Part shown: one piece after another, positions 33,072 to 40,035 of the stretch | Layout of the letters: every line of letters starts with the position of its first letter | Position numbering within the stretch: the stretch's first letter is position 1 | Source: Candidatus Woesearchaeota archaeon | GTDB lineage: Archaea; Nanobdellota; Nanobdellia; Woesearchaeales; SM23-78 | Reading direction: 5' to 3' | Length of the DNA stretch: 44,984 nt | Assembly (NCBI GenBank): GCA_016930415.1 | Contig: JAFGGS010000004.1 | Coordinates: forward strand, 1-44,984 | Notes under the pieces: generated by a model | The model's input: only the letters and a program-made list of their open reading frames with translations | Told to the model about the DNA's origin: nothing | Databases searched by the model: none | Position numbers and translations under genes: made by a program

Positions 33072-34205
33072 ATGAAAGGATTGGATGGGACGAGAAGTCT
33101 GGATGAGTTCGTGACGATCGAGGAGATCGAGAAGCATAGCAGGATTACGGGAAGCACTAAGATAATAACCCCTCTAGAGGCATTTAGCGAGGTTCCTACC
33201 ACGAGGAGGGCTTGGAACAACGTCTTGGAATCCAGGAAGCAGCTAGTGGATATCCTTACAGGGAAGGATAGGAGGATCCTTATAGAGTCTGGTCCTTGCT
33301 CAGTCCATAGTGTCAAAGGCGCGTTGGGATACGCGGTCTGGTTAAAATCGTTGGCTGATGAGTTCCAGGATCAGTTCTTGATAACCATGAGGGTCTATCT
33401 TGAGAAGCCCAGGACTTGCGAGGGATGGCCTGGATTATTGACGGATCCTCGCATGGATAGCAGCTGCGACATGAATGAGGGCAGGCTCATGGGGAGGGAG
33501 GTGTTCCTTGGCGTGAATCACGTCGGCCTTGGGGTCACGACCGAGTTCCTAAACACGCTCACGCCGCAATATCTCTTTGACCTGACGACTCATGGAGTCA
33601 TTGGCGCAAGGAGCGTGACTTATCAGGAGATAAGGAAGATGTCTTCAGGCCTCTCGATGCCTGTAGGGCTCAAGAACGATCTTGAGGGCAAGCCTCATAC
33701 CGCGATTGACGCGGCAGTTGTGGCTAGCAGGCCCCAACAGTTCGGCGGGATGGATGTTGAGGGAGCGCTCTGCTGCCTCCAGACATCAGGGAACAAGGAC
33801 GCACACATCATATTGCGCGGCGGGAATAAGAATACCAATTATGGTGCTGGAAGCGTAAGGTATGTTGTCAGCCGGTTGAAGGAGAGGGGCCTTCCTGGCA
33901 TCGTAGAGATCGATTGCAGCCACGCTAACTCTGGAAAGGATCACTTGGAGCAGGAGAAGGTCTTTGATAGGGTGGCTGCGCAGATACTTAGGGTTAGGGG
34001 CCATGGTGCGATTCGTGGCATGATGATAGAGTCCTACACGAAGCCAGGCGCCCAGAAGATGGACTATCCTTGCACAATGACTCTTGATGAGGACCAGTCT
34101 GTGACTGACAAGTGCATGGGTCAGGAGACTACTTACAGGTGCGTTCGTGACTTCGGCAATGCGCTTCGCGATAAGAAGAAGCACAGGGCTTACTCTGTCA
34201 GGTAG
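33072..34205 (+). CDS. aroG: Type I-alpha DAHP synthase (AroG/F/H family)
   Basis: The 377-residue enzyme condenses phosphoenolpyruvate and erythrose 4-phosphate, the first step of the shikimate pathway. Bacterial AroG signatures occur in order: ESGPCSVH (C76 metal ligand), RVYLEKPRT, GWPGL-TDP, ATEFL-equivalent TTEFLNTLTPQYL, GARSV, SGLSMPVGLKN, TSGNKDAHIILRGG, DCSHANSGKDH, MIESY and QSVTDKCMG. About 45 N-terminal residues could be a regulatory extension. Archaea usually have the I-beta type, so transfer from bacteria is likely. GGAGG (33060-33064) precedes ATG. The 168 nt between leader-peptide stop and ATG hold competing hairpins. The 3' end overlaps the convergent gene by 16 nt. Confidence 0.95.
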   Translation: MKGLDGTRSLDEFVTIEEIEKHSRITGSTKIITPLEAFSEVPTTRRAWNNVLESRKQLVDILTGKDRRILIESGPCSVHSVKGALGYAVWLKSLADEFQDQFLITMRVYLEKPRTCEGWPGLLTDPRMDSSCDMNEGRLMGREVFLGVNHVGLGVTTEFLNTLTPQYLFDLTTHGVIGARSVTYQEIRKMSSGLSMPVGLKNDLEGKPHTAIDAAVVASRPQQFGGMDVEGALCCLQTSGNKDAHIILRGGNKNTNYGAGSVRYVVSRLKERGLPGIVEIDCSHANSGKDHLEQEKVFDRVAAQILRVRGHGAIRGMMIESYTKPGAQKMDYPCTMTLDEDQSVTDKCMGQETTYRCVRDFGNALRDKKKHRAYSVR

Positions 34206-34912
34206 GTCTTCTCTGCGATGTAGAATCCTATGAAGAAGAAGACTGAGCTTAGCAAGAACAGCGTCGCGTGCAGCAGGGATAAGTCCATGCTCGCTCCTTT
34301 GCCTATCGAGTAGACTAGGACCATGTATCCTACGAAGTATAGGAATATCGCGCTTGAGATGTATTGGAGCGGCGCTTTTATCAGGTTGGCTTTCCTTGCA
34401 GGGTGAATGGTTAGCGTGAGCAGGAATATGAGCGCCACTGCCAAGGGGTGTATCATGAGCAGGACTTTCTTGTAGAAGGGGAAGAGGTCTGCTCTTGGGA
34501 TGAGCACGGCCTCGAACAGGTAGTGCAACCATATGAATACTCCAGCCGCGGTTCCTATGAAGAAGAGAGGCTCGTATGCCTTTGCCTTGTGGAGCCTTGA
34601 GATGTGGTGCCAGAAGTATGATAAGGAGGCTATGAGCAGTGCGTATGAGACTGAGAAGAGCGTAGTGCTGATCGTTATCAGCGTGCCTGAGCCGGTCTGT
34701 TCGTTTGGGTCGAAGAGCAGGAATCCCAGGGCGAAAAAGAACATGGCGGCTGCGAACATGGCAAAGAGCGGCTTCTTGAAGCGCAAAATCTCTTTCTTTA
34801 GGGTCTTATTCTTGAACAAGGCCTTGGCAGCTCCTACTGCAAAGAGGAATGCTAGCACCAGGAACAGGTTGGTTGTGATCGTCATCAGGAAGAACATGGT
34901 TGATGTGTTCAT
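34190..34912 (-). CDS. Seven-helix membrane protein, 240 aa
   Basis: About seven hydrophobic helices are visible, separated by short loops with basic residues (KNKTLKKEILRFKK, HPARKANLIK). Histidines and aromatic residues occur in the helices (YFWHHIS, WLHYLFEA), but no family motif is recognised. It starts 6 nt after the stop of the upstream membrane gene (34919-35641) and is surely cotranscribed with it, so the pair may form one complex. Its 3' end overlaps the end of the DAHP synthase gene on the other strand by 16 nt. Confidence 0.75.
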   Translation of the reverse strand: MNTSTMFFLMTITTNLFLVLAFLFAVGAAKALFKNKTLKKEILRFKKPLFAMFAAAMFFFALGFLLFDPNEQTGSGTLITISTTLFSVSYALLIASLSYFWHHISRLHKAKAYEPLFFIGTAAGVFIWLHYLFEAVLIPRADLFPFYKKVLLMIHPLAVALIFLLTLTIHPARKANLIKAPLQYISSAIFLYFVGYMVLVYSIGKGASMDLSLLHATLFLLSSVFFFIGFYIAEKTYLTE

Positions 34913-34918
34913 CAGGCG

Positions 34919-35641
34919 TCACCTCATCCTCCTGCCAGGTCCTGGCCCTCGAGGGTTGTTCTGGCCTGGCAGGCCTGCTGGCGAGTATTGGTCAAATCCG
35001 TTCATGGAGTCTTGCATCGGCGGCTCTTTTTGCATTCCTGAATCGAATCCGAATTTTTCTGAGAACGAGTCTCCGAACTTGCCAGCCACGCTTCCTATGT
35101 CCATGAGGACTGCTTTTGGGTGAGGGATGTACCTGTCTAAGAGTTCTATGCCGAAGTAGAAGATCGGCGCAAACAGGATGGCCGCGATTATATGGTTCCA
35201 GGAGAGAGGGGTTGCCCCGTAGAAGATGGGTACGAACATGACAAAGACGTAAGTGACTTCTCTTATCCTGGCGATGTATTTTATCAGCTGGTTGCCTCGC
35301 AAGCCTAGCCAGACTATCAGGATCCCATATGAGAATATGAGGGCTATCAGGCCGAACCTCAGGAACGCTTCTAGGAATGCAGCGTGGTGCCCTGCCAGCC
35401 AGTAAGTCGTTTGGCGGGCGCAGTCTATGCTCCCCCAAAGGACGACGACCGCGTTTGAGATCGCGTTCCCCATGCTAGTCCCCCTCTTCTCCTGGAAGAA
35501 CTCTGCGAAGAACCAGACGAGCCATACAGGGACTAGCAGCCAGAGCATGTCCAGGGTCTGGAAGGGAAGGACGAATATGGTCCTGATCCAGTCTACGAAC
35601 AAGTCCCAGATGTATAATCCTACGGTAGCGTACCAGGTCAA
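34919..35641 (-). CDS. Membrane protein with glycine/proline-rich tail, 240 aa
   Basis: About four to five membrane helices fill residues 1-175, including a tryptophan-rich first part (LDMLWLLVPVWLVWFFAEFF). The last 65 residues are hydrophilic, ending SPAGLPGQNNPRGPGPGRRMR, probably a cytoplasmic unstructured tail. I recognise no family. The start is TTG 35641 (TTG-ACC-TGG), supported by AGAGG seven bases upstream on the minus strand. TTTATAAA (35697-35704) gives a leader of about 30 nt. It is followed at 6 nt by the other membrane gene, forming a two-gene operon. Confidence 0.72.
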   Translation of the reverse strand: MTWYATVGLYIWDLFVDWIRTIFVLPFQTLDMLWLLVPVWLVWFFAEFFQEKRGTSMGNAISNAVVVLWGSIDCARQTTYWLAGHHAAFLEAFLRFGLIALIFSYGILIVWLGLRGNQLIKYIARIREVTYVFVMFVPIFYGATPLSWNHIIAAILFAPIFYFGIELLDRYIPHPKAVLMDIGSVAGKFGDSFSEKFGFDSGMQKEPPMQDSMNGFDQYSPAGLPGQNNPRGPGPGRRMR

Positions 35642-35795
35642 TTTATTGCCTCTATTGCCCTCTTTTTGCCTTGGAAGAAATCATGCTGGTTGGAGTTTAT
35701 AAAGGTTTTCTGACTGGATAGATGAGGATATAAAAGATAATGGAGAAAATAAAAAAAAAGATATGAAGAAGATGTGAGAATGATGAATGATATCT

Positions 35796-36947
35796 CTAAG
35801 TGGATATCATTATGCTAGGGTTGTCTGCAGGGCCGTATACCAGCACGGATGAATCATTCCAGGATGAGTTCGGGGCCGCGTATCTTCGGGCATCATTTAT
35901 CTGCTTAGCTAAGTATACCTTGTGTTTTCGGCCAAGCTCAGCCATCTTCGCAGCTCTATCCCTCATGAAGGCGTGGTACTCATGTATCTCTCCTTCCAGG
36001 CTAGGATCCAGCACTGCCCGCTGTCCGAATATGTCCTCTGCAGAAAGCCCTTCTGGCAGGCGCTCCTTCTTCCAGTTCCATTTCATGAATCTAAAGTAAG
36101 GCTCCACATTAGGATCCTTCTGGGCTTCTATCTTAGGTAGGTCAGCAAGCGCAGATACAGGAATTGGTTGGGTGTCTGTTGGATTGTATTGTCTTTTCGG
36201 CTGTGCCGGTTCAACATAATCGTCAGGAATAGGTTCCAACACGTCTGAGAGTTCCAACACGTCTGAGGAATAGGGCGGGTCTTTGCTGGCCTTCTTGGTG
36301 CCTTGCACTGGGTCTGGATCCAAGCCCATCTTTTTAAGGGTTACCTCTAATGGTTCTGATGCGTATACGAGTAAATCGCTAGCGTGCTTGTGCTGTAAGC
36401 TCAGGTCGTTAGAGCAGGTAGTGACTAATTTTTCGAGGAGCCTTAGTTTGGCGCTGGCTTTTTTTAGCTCTGCTTTGACATCCGGCAGGCTGCATCTTAG
36501 GTCCGCATATAATCCTCCTAGGGCTGAGTCGGCCATTCCTATGTAACCTTTCACATCGTAATGCTTGAATCCTAGAAGTCGGGTGGCCGCGCCCAATAGC
36601 GAGTCAACATGCGTGATCGTATAGTCATCCATCCTCTCTGCCCGCTTGTTAGAGACAGAGAGTTGTTCTGTGTATCGCTCCATCTCCTTGGCAAGGTCGG
36701 TTACTGCATCGTAGAATGCATTGATGTCGACAGATGCTTCTGGATCGCCAGATCTGAGCAGGTCGTTGAGGGCTACTCCTCTGCCTCCATTCTTGTCAGG
36801 GTTTGAGCTTTGGGCTCGTTTGCAGGCGTTTTCCAGGCAGGAGTATAGCTTGGAGGTTCCATCCACGCTTTCAGCTACGGTAGGGTCATGTATGACAATA
36901 TCATCTATGGAAGGTTTTCCTTTGCGTTTCTGAGTGTGCTCAGTCAT
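35796..36947 (-). CDS. Hypothetical protein, 383 aa, under shared regulatory promoter
   Basis: No family is recognised. The protein is soluble and hydrophilic. Residues about 55-200 are predicted to be largely helical with heptad-like spacing (AFYDAVTDLAKEMERY, AELKKASAKLRLLEKLV). Residues 210-265 are proline- and acid-rich, and include a tandem duplication of SDVLE from a repeat at 36235-36268. The end is basic-aromatic (WNWKKERLPEG, RKHKVYLAKQINDARRY). A ribosome binding site AAGGTGAC lies just before ATG 36947. The promoter is copy E (36984-37025), with a short leader of about 14 nt. Confidence 0.7.
   Translation of the reverse strand: MTEHTQKRKGKPSIDDIVIHDPTVAESVDGTSKLYSCLENACKRAQSSNPDKNGGRGVALNDLLRSGDPEASVDINAFYDAVTDLAKEMERYTEQLSVSNKRAERMDDYTITHVDSLLGAATRLLGFKHYDVKGYIGMADSALGGLYADLRCSLPDVKAELKKASAKLRLLEKLVTTCSNDLSLQHKHASDLLVYASEPLEVTLKKMGLDPDPVQGTKKASKDPPYSSDVLELSDVLEPIPDDYVEPAQPKRQYNPTDTQPIPVSALADLPKIEAQKDPNVEPYFRFMKWNWKKERLPEGLSAEDIFGQRAVLDPSLEGEIHEYHAFMRDRAAKMAELGRKHKVYLAKQINDARRYAAPNSSWNDSSVLVYGPADNPSIMIST
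36235..36268. repeat. Imperfect 17-18-bp tandem duplication inside the 383-aa gene
   Basis: TTCCAACACGTCTGAG occurs twice, separated by two bases, and encodes a doubled SDVLEL/SDVLEP. It keeps the frame and looks like recent slippage duplication. Confidence 0.6.
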
Positions 36948-36983
36948 TTCTTGTCACCTTTTAACCCTATGGGGAAGCCTTTC

Positions 36984-37025
36984 TTTATAAATCTTTCGAT
37001 TTTTTAACCACTATCAAGTGACTAC
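36984..37025 (-). promoter_or_regulatory. Shared regulatory promoter, copy E
   Basis: Read on the minus strand: CACT-TGAT-AGTG palindrome, then GTTAAAAAAT, CGAAAG and TTTATAAA. TAGT-to-CGAAAG spacing equals that of copies B, C and D. It drives the 383-aa gene. Confidence 0.65.
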
Positions 37026-37190
37026 AGAATCAAAGGAGGGTTTTGCAGCAAAAAAAAACAGCAAAGAACAAAAGAGAAGAAACACAAGAAAAAAAAGACA
37101 CAAAAGACGCACACAACCAAAAGAACCCCGAAAAAAAGAACTTAACAAAAAACTTTTTAAACCACCCTCAAACACAAGACACCAAGAAAT
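37026..37190 (+). other. Purine-rich (A-rich) intergenic stretch before tRNA-Ile
   Basis: About 165 bases are strongly A- and G-biased on the plus strand, with long runs of A. Frames here encode only lysine-rich low-complexity peptides that run into the tRNA, so I do not call a gene. The tRNA-Ile TATA box (TTTTTAAA, about 37154-37161) lies at its right end. Confidence 0.5.
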
Positions 37191-37194
37191 TTAT

Positions 37195-37297
37195 GGGCCC
37201 ATAGCTTAGCCTGGCTGGAGCACCGGTCTTATATGACCATGCTCTCTGCATGATTTAAGAGAGCCGGGGGTCAGGGGTTCAAATCCCCTTGGGCCCA
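37195..37297 (+). tRNA. tRNA-Ile(UAU) with 28-nt intron
   Basis: Acceptor GGGCCCA (37195-37201) pairs with TGGGCCC (37290-37296), and A73 is 37297. The T arm AGGGG-TTCAAAT-CCCCT is intact. The anticodon at 37230-37232 is TAT, reading AUA isoleucine codons. The intron 37234-37261 is at 37/38: CTTA (37228-37231) pairs with TAAG (37256-37259), bulges are TAT and AGA, and the inner stem is CATGC/GCATG. Splicing gives a 75-nt tRNA with CCGGT/GCCGG anticodon stem. Most archaea read AUA with an agmatidine-modified CAU tRNA; a UAU tRNA is known from Nanoarchaeum and Korarchaeum. CCA is not encoded. Confidence 0.92.
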
Positions 37298-37373
37298 TCT
37301 TATCTTCTTCCTTCTAAAGATTTAAAAACCTGGGCGGACCACTAACCTCAAAAAGCCAATAGAGGGAAAAACC

Positions 37374-37805
37374 ATGGGAGCAATGAAATTCGCGACGCTA
37401 TGCACACTCGTAGGAACACTCACTCTAGGTACAGCGAGAGCCGAAGACCTTCCGCTCAAGATAGCAGGCGAGAAGGAAACAGTAGTGAACCTCAACATGA
37501 TATATCAAGGAAGCGTAAGGTTCATCGGAGACGCCACCTTCAAGCTAGTGACCAAGGAACGGCTGAAAGAATACCGCGAAGGGAACTACGACGTGGAAGA
37601 AGGAGATATAGAGAAAGGCATATGCGTAAGCGTCCCTAGGGCAAGAGACGACAACCTCACAAGGACCCAGATCCACGAAAGCATAGCGATCCAAGCCACC
37701 TGGCGCTCAGAGCACTACAACACAGCGCTGGTGCTGGCAGAAAGAAGAGGGAAAAAAGAAGCCTGCGCAGACGTACAGTATTATTTCATAAGGAAGAAGA
37801 AATGA
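37374..37805 (+). CDS. Secreted protein, 143 aa
   Basis: The N-terminus MGAMKFATLCTLVGTLTLGTARAED is a signal peptide (split: MGAMKFATLC, TLVGTLTLGTARA) with likely cleavage after ARA. The mature part of about 120 residues is mixed beta and charged, with two cysteines (GICVSV, EACADV) that could form a disulfide. I recognise no family. AGAGGG (37361-37366) is a good ribosome binding site for ATG 37374. TTTAAAAA (37321-37328) is the TATA box, giving a leader of about 20-25 nt. Codons are A/C-ending. Confidence 0.72.
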   Translation: MGAMKFATLCTLVGTLTLGTARAEDLPLKIAGEKETVVNLNMIYQGSVRFIGDATFKLVTKERLKEYREGNYDVEEGDIEKGICVSVPRARDDNLTRTQIHESIAIQATWRSEHYNTALVLAERRGKKEACADVQYYFIRKKK

Positions 37806-37861
37806 AGGTTTAAAAGGAATAACTTTAAAAACGATCCGGAAAACCAAAGGGGATACACTTT

Positions 37862-37982
37862 GCCCCGGTGGTGTAGTCCGGCCAATCATTTCGGATTTTC
37901 GTGGCGAGGAATTGGAAATTCCTGAAGTTTCCGACTTCGTCGAAAACATCCGAAGACCTGGGTTCAAATCCCGGCCGGGGCG
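37862..37982 (+). tRNA. tRNA-Glu(UUC) with 46-nt intron
   Basis: Acceptor GCCCCGG (37862-37868) pairs with CCGGGGC (37975-37981), and position 73 is G37982. The D arm has the GTCCGGCCAATCAT pattern of archaeal tRNA-Glu. The anticodon at 37898-37900 is TTC. The intron 37902-37947 lies at 37/38: TTTT (37896-37899) pairs with GAAA (37942-37945) with one G-T pair, bulges are CGT and ACA, and the inner stem GGCGAGG/CTTCGTC is capped by GGAATT/AATTCC. Splicing restores TCGGA/TCCGA and a tRNA of about 75 nt. The TATA box CTTTAAAAA (37823-37831) is 35 nt upstream. Confidence 0.92.
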
Positions 37983-37994
37983 TAAGCGAAGCGT

Positions 37995-38051
37995 CGCCCA
38001 AAAGGCCGGCTCAGAAATCGTTTTCAGGATTTCTGCTTGCCGGCAAGGGCG
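37995..38051 (+). ncRNA. Long stem-loop in the tRNA-Glu trailer
   Basis: CGCCC (37995-37999) pairs with GGGCG (38047-38051), GCCGGC (38005-38010) with GCCGGC (38039-38044), and AGAAATC (38013-38019) with GATTTCT (38028-38034). Between the last two stems lies an internal loop, TC on one side and GCTT on the other. The same CGGC-TC-AGAA / GYTT-GCCG arrangement occurs in hairpin H1 after tRNA-His (8951-8982). TATATTTATTCT follows and may be the promoter or terminator region. It is either a small RNA or a conserved trailer structure. Confidence 0.5.
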
Positions 38052-38127
38052 TATATTTATTCTCGTTCTAAAGAAGGGCGTAATGAGCCGTATCGAACAA
38101 CAGAATCGATAAACATTTATATGTGAT

Positions 38128-39297
38128 TTGTCAGTCGTGTTATTAGGCATATTTTCCGTCGTGGCTTATGCCTCTGAAGAGGTGGGAAAGATCAGACTTA
38201 ACATATTAACAAAGATCATTGTCTTGATAATGGTGTTAAGTCTTGTTCCGCTGGGCGTTCTGAGCTTTCTCTCGATTAACTATCTTGGGAGCATGGAGAA
38301 TACTGCTCTTGAAAAAGTTGGGAATATGCAAGATATTGCTGTAAACGACAGCTTGAATTCTTTGAATGAGCTTGGTGCAACCATCATCAAGAACTAGGCC
38401 ATGGCCACTAAGAAGCTGATTGAACTCTACATAGAGACTCATCCTGAAAAAACTGCGGCCGATCTCATAAATGATACTGAGTTCCAGAGTATCGGCATCC
38501 AGCCTGTCGGTAAAAAGGGATATACTGTAGTTATTCAGACCAAGACCCAGAATATGATCGCCCATCCCAATCCTGCCATGATGGGCAAAGACCTGTTAGA
38601 GCCTCTGCAGAATAATGAGAAGATGCAGGATTGGTGGAGGGTTGTGGAGCCTACTTGGAAGGATAATGTGGACAATTCAGGTTATTATCATTGGCCTGAA
38701 GCAGACGGGACGTACAGCGATAAATACATGTATTTGGCGGTCATCGATACGCCTCTGCAAGGGAAGGATTTGAGCATCGCGGCAACAACATATACTGATG
38801 AGTTTAATGCTCCTGCAAAATTGATGGATGAGAAACTGAGCACAAACAAGGATAGCGTTGTTAGCGAGATCCAGAATACAAAGAGAAAGATTCAGCAGAC
38901 CACGACAATCACTGTTTTAGCTATGATCGCGGCCATAACCGCACTATCAATACTTTTCAGCCGAAGGCTGACAAAACCTATAACAAAGCTGAGGAATGCG
39001 GCTGTTGAGATCGGCAAGGGCAATTTTGAATCCCACATAGATATCAAGACCGAGGATGAGATTGGTGAACTTGCAAACACGTTCAACAGCATGGTTGAGG
39101 CGCTAAACGCTTCAAGGAAGGCTCTCGAGGAATACAATAAGAACCTGGAGGAGAAAGTCCACGACAGGACGAGCGAACTGAAGAAGAAGAGCGAAGAACA
39201 AGAGAAATTGAATGCCATAGTGGTCGGTAGAGAGCTGAAGATGGTTGAATTGAAGAAGAAGATAGCAGAGCTTGAGAAGAAGCTTAAGAAGAAGTAA
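38128..39297 (+). pseudogene. Cache/HAMP membrane sensor interrupted by an in-frame TAG
   Basis: Two reading frames, 38128-38397 and 38401-39297, are in the same phase and separated by one TAG (38395-38397). The first has a membrane helix and the start of an extracellular Cache-like domain (SMENTALEKVGN, DSLNSLNELGATIIKN). The second continues it (ATKKLIELYIETHPEKTAADLI, through PNPAMMGKDLLEP and WHWPEADG-like YYHWPEADGTYS), then a membrane helix, HAMP and coiled coil with VVGRELKMVELKKKIAELE. In related sensors this position is usually Lys or Gln, one base from TAG. TAG is used as a normal stop by hisS, aroG and others here. The true start is unclear (TTG 38128, or GTG 38161 or 38182). Confidence 0.75.
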
Positions 39298-39458
39298 ACT
39301 CACAGCCAAAGCATCATCTTATAGATTATTCCGGATCAGACTCCGCTTAACAAAAAAAAAGTAGGTTTAACCCATAGAACTGCTGTTAAGCCCTCTTTTC
39401 GGAACGAGCAACCAGCCGTCGGCAGGGGCGTTTTCTTTTTTTCTTTAGAACCAGTTCC
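39298..39458. terminator. Intergenic region between convergent genes with T-rich runs
   Basis: A small hairpin-like CGGATCAGACTCCG occurs at about 39332-39345, an A-run at 39351-39360 (T-run on the minus strand), and GCGTTTTCTTTTTTTC at about 39427-39442 on the plus strand. These could terminate the converging transcripts on both strands. No gene is seen. Confidence 0.4.
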
Positions 39459-39941
39459 TTACCAGTTGAATCCGCCGTAGCCGCCTCCGAAGAAGCCTCT
39501 GCCGAATGACCCGCTGTAGCTCATCGTTTCTCTTCGGGTTCGTTCTTCCAGGGCTTCTTTTGAGAACTTGACTTGCGACTTGTCGACTCCCAGGGTTTTT
39601 GCTATGGCTTCTAGCGGGCCTTCTCTTCCTTGCGCGTCTCTTTGGGTTGGCTTGACGTTTAGGACTGCGTATCTTCGCAGGTCGTCCCAGTGGTTGAATA
39701 GTTGCGGTGTCGAGCTTGCTTTTTCTGGAACAGTACCTGATGTCAAGTAGATGTATGCAGTCTCGTGGCCGTCGTAGACTACGCTGTCTACAAGCGAGGG
39801 GTCTGTTATGTAGGGGGCGTGGTTTTGGCTTAGCTCTTTTATCTTAGGGCCTTTGAAGTATCCTTTGAGCTTATGTTTCTTTCTCTCTTCGAATAGCTTT
39901 CGTTTCTCTTGTTTTGCCTTCTCTCTTGCTCGTTTGCTCAT
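39459..39941 (-). CDS. Hypothetical protein with basic N-terminus and Gly/aromatic tail, 160 aa
   Basis: The first 35 residues are very basic (SKRAREKAKQEKRKLFEERKKHKLKGYFKG in pieces), suggesting RNA or ribosome contact. A central region of about 80 residues is folded-looking, with YDGHETAYIYLTSG and HWDDLRRYAVLNVK. The C-terminus SYSGSFGRGFFGGGYGGFNW is glycine- and aromatic-rich, like low-complexity tails of RNA-binding proteins. No family is recognised. Codon choice is A/C-ending. It stands between the broken sensor and the 406-aa gene. Confidence 0.65.
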   Translation of the reverse strand: MSKRAREKAKQEKRKLFEERKKHKLKGYFKGPKIKELSQNHAPYITDPSLVDSVVYDGHETAYIYLTSGTVPEKASSTPQLFNHWDDLRRYAVLNVKPTQRDAQGREGPLEAIAKTLGVDKSQVKFSKEALEERTRRETMSYSGSFGRGFFGGGYGGFNW

Positions 39942-40035
39942 CTTGCCCTGTTAGAATCCTTGCTTTCTTTAAAAACATTCCTCTTGATTGTTACTCGAGA
40001 ATGGTCTCTTAAGCTACTGGCAAGAATCTCTTATT

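Noticed and set aside
37018-37209. Lysine-rich ORF before tRNA-Ile
   Set aside because: It is low-complexity A-rich sequence, it runs into the tRNA gene, and the tRNA promoter lies within it.
38395-38397. TAG as a pyrrolysine codon in the sensor gene
   Set aside because: Several genes here (hisS, aroG, eL41, the DUF2284 gene) end in TAG, and no pyrrolysine genes are in the window. A nonsense mutation is simpler.
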